NCBI GenBank assembly: GCA_002298155.1
Contig: DBME01000094.1
Span: forward strand, 19,983 to 26,872
Reading direction: 5' to 3'
DNA: 6,890 nucleotides
DNA from: Holophagaceae bacterium UBA706
GTDB lineage: Bacteria > Acidobacteriota > Holophagae > Holophagales > Holophagaceae
Positions 5,279 through 6,890 of the stretch are shown piece by piece. Under the pieces are notes generated by a model, which was not told where the DNA came from, searched no databases, and worked only from the letters and a program-made list of their open reading frames with translations. Numbering within the stretch: the stretch's first letter is position 1; every line of letters starts with the position of its first letter. Position numbers and translations under genes: made by a program.

Positions 5279-6890
5279 ATGGAACCCCCCAAACCTTCCT
5301 TCCGCCGCAGCCGCTCCTTCCTCGAAGGCCCGCACCGTGCCCCCGCCCGCGCCATGCTCAAGGCCCAGGGCCTCACGGACGAGGACCTCGCCAAGCCCCT
5401 CATCGGCATCGCCAACACCTGGATCGAGCTGGGCCCCTGCAACCACCACCTCCGGGATCTGGCCGAGCAGGTGAAGCAGGGCGTCCGCGACGCCGGGGGC
5501 CTGCCCTTCGAGTTCAACACCGTCTCCGTGTCCGACGGCATCACCATGGGCACCGAGGGCATGAAGACCTCCCTCGTCAGCCGTGACCTCATCGCCGATT
5601 CCATCGAACTGGTGATGCGGGCCTACCCCTTCGACGGCGTCGTCGCCCTGTCGGGCTGCGACAAGACGCAACCCGGGGTCGCCATGGCCCTGGCGCGCAT
5701 GGACGTGCCGGGGCTCATCCTCTACGGCGGCCCCTCCGAACCCGGTTGCGTGGACGGGCGGGACGTCACCATCCAGGACGTCTTCGAGGCCGTGGGCGCC
5801 CACGCCGGGGGACGGCTCGACGACGCCGGCCTGAAGCGGATCGAGGATGGCGCCTGTCCCGGCGCCGGCGCCTGCGGAGGCCAGTTCACCGCCAACACCA
5901 TGGCAGGCGCCTTCGAGATCCTGGGCCTTTCGCCCATGGGCTCGGCCGGGCTCCCCGCCGAGGATCCCCTGCGTCCAGCCCTGGCCCGGGCCGCGGGCCG
6001 CCTCGTCATGGACCTGGTTCGCGACGACCTGCGGCCCAGCCGGATCCTCACCCGGGAGGCCTTCGCCAACGCCATCGCCGCCGTGGCCGCAACGGGCGGC
6101 TCCACCAACGCGGTGCTCCACCTCACCGCCCTCTCCCGGGAAGCCGGGATCGACCTTCCCCTGGAAACCTTCGACCGCATCAGCGCCGCCACGCCCATCA
6201 TCGCCGACCTCAAGCCCTGGGGCCGGCACGTGGCCGCGGAGATGCACGCCGCCGGCGGCACCGCCCTGGTTGGACGCCGGCTCCTGGAAAGCGGCCTTCT
6301 CGACCCCTCGCCCCTCACCGTCCACGGCCGAACCCTGGGCGAGGTGCTGGCGGGCGCGCCCGAGACGCCGGGGCAGCGGGTCATCCACGCCGTCGACTCC
6401 CCCCTGCAGTCCCATGGCGGCATCGCCATCCTCCGCGGTTCCCTGGCCCCCGAGGGCTGCGTCGTGAAGATCGCCGGCCACGCCCGGCGCTCCCACCGCG
6501 GGCCCGCCCAGGTCTTCGACGGGGAGGAGGCGGCCTTCAAGGCCGTGCAGGAGGGCCGCATCCACGCCGGCAGCGTGGTGGTCATCCGCTACGAGGGCCC
6601 CCGGGGCGGTCCCGGCATGCGCGAGATGCTGGCGGTCACCGCGGCCCTGACCGGCGCGGGCCTTGGGGACAAGGTGGCCCTGGTCACCGACGGGCGCTTC
6701 TCCGGCGCCACCCACGGCTTCATGGTGGGCCACGTGAGCCCCGAGGCCGCCGTGGGCGGCCCCATGGCCCTCGTGCGGGACGGCGACGAGGTGGTGCTGG
6801 ACGTGGAAGCCCGCCGCCTGGACCTGGCCGTGGACCCCGCCGTCCTGGAGGCGCGCCGCGCAGCCTGGTCGGCCCCGGTGCGCGCCATCC
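5279..6890 (+). CDS. ilvD: Dihydroxy-acid dehydratase, [2Fe-2S] type, 537 residues visible (cut by right edge)
   Basis: IlvD dehydrates 2,3-dihydroxy-3-methylbutanoate and 2,3-dihydroxy-3-methylpentanoate to the 2-keto acids, the penultimate step to valine and isoleucine, which also feeds leucine and pantothenate. Cluster cysteines are Cys54 (GPCNHHL), Cys127 (SGCDKTQPG) and Cys199 ([12 protein letters not shown]). Asp86 (VSDGITMG) and Lys129 are the expected Mg2+-site residues, and Ser475 in [10 protein letters not shown] is the expected catalytic serine. The family is usually about 555-560 residues, so only about 20 are missing. The ATG at 5279 is the first in-frame start after a stop at 5243-5245, and it precedes the conserved [14 protein letters not shown] segment. 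There is no clear Shine-Dalgarno sequence; an out-of-frame ATG lies at 5272. Sugar-acid dehydratases of the IlvD/Edd family are the alternative, but the blocks favour IlvD. Cytoplasmic, and divergent from the pump operon. Confidence 0.93.
   Translation, partial: MEPPKPSFRRSRSFLEGPHRAPARAMLKAQGLTDEDLAKPLIGIANTWIELGPCNHHLRDLAEQVKQGVRDAGGLPFEFNTVSVSDGITMGTEGMKTSLVSRDLIADSIELVMRAYPFDGVVALSGCDKTQPGVAMALARMDVPGLILYGGPSEPGCVDGRDVTIQDVFEAVGAHAGGRLDDAGLKRIEDGACPGAGACGGQFTANTMAGAFEILGLSPMGSAGLPAEDPLRPALARAAGRLVMDLVRDDLRPSRILTREAFANAIAAVAATGGSTNAVLHLTALSREAGIDLPLETFDRISAATPIIADLKPWGRHVAAEMHAAGGTALVGRRLLESGLLDPSPLTVHGRTLGEVLAGAPETPGQRVIHAVDSPLQSHGGIAILRGSLAPEGCVVKIAGHARRSHRGPAQVFDGEEAAFKAVQEGRIHAGSVVVIRYEGPRGGPGMREMLAVTAALTGAGLGDKVALVTDGRFSGATHGFMVGHVSPEAAVGGPMALVRDGDEVVLDVEARRLDLAVDPAVLEARRAAWSAPVRAI

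Noticed and set aside
5270..6733. A 487-codon open frame on the minus strand opposite ilvD.
   Set aside because: It is the antisense shadow of a strongly conserved ilvD gene; the composition is Gly/His/Ala-rich and no family is recognised.
1..6890. Mobile elements, CRISPR arrays, tRNA or rRNA genes, and intrinsic terminators.
   Set aside because: No transposase, regularly spaced repeats, RNA gene signature or GC stem followed by a T-run was seen. Both transcription units run off the window edges, so their terminators would lie outside.

Overview
The window is a GC-rich bacterial segment with three co-directional genes on the minus strand and one gene on the plus strand, separated by a 298-base intergenic region that is noticeably less GC-rich. 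Two genes are cut by the window edges. An RND pump with a membrane-anchored adaptor indicates a Gram-negative (diderm) cell. A glycyl radical enzyme indicates anaerobic or microaerobic growth at least part of the time. The source cannot be named from sequence alone; a high-GC facultative or strict anaerobe, such as a Holophagae-type acidobacterium or a proteobacterium, would fit, but this is a guess.

Minus strand, in order of transcription (right to left): a periplasmic adaptor (membrane fusion protein) at 4980-3832; a complete 1010-residue HAE1-type RND inner-membrane permease at 3822-790; and the first 264 residues of a YjjI-family glycyl radical enzyme from 793 off the left edge. The adaptor and permease are 9 bases apart. 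The permease stop and the yjjI start overlap as ATGA, with a strong GGAGGA ribosome binding site lying inside the permease gene. The layout looks like one transcript. Adaptor plus permease should form the inner-membrane and periplasmic part of a tripartite efflux pump. No TolC-like outer-membrane factor and no regulator gene are seen inside the window. The slot after the permease, often occupied by the outer-membrane factor, holds yjjI instead.

Plus strand: ilvD (dihydroxy-acid dehydratase, valine/isoleucine/leucine and pantothenate biosynthesis) runs from 5279 off the right edge, with 537 codons visible and probably only about 20 residues missing. It carries the three cysteines of the [2Fe-2S] plant/mycobacterial-type enzyme. 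It is transcribed divergently from the pump operon.

The shared upstream region (4981-5278) contains a perfect 16-base palindrome at 5202-5217, an extra copy of its half-site at 5232-5237, three copies of a CGTCCGG core, and a small GC hairpin just upstream of the adaptor ribosome binding site. The palindrome is the best candidate for a transcription-factor operator. The most notable observation is the tight translational coupling of a functionally uncharacterised glycyl radical enzyme to an RND efflux pump.
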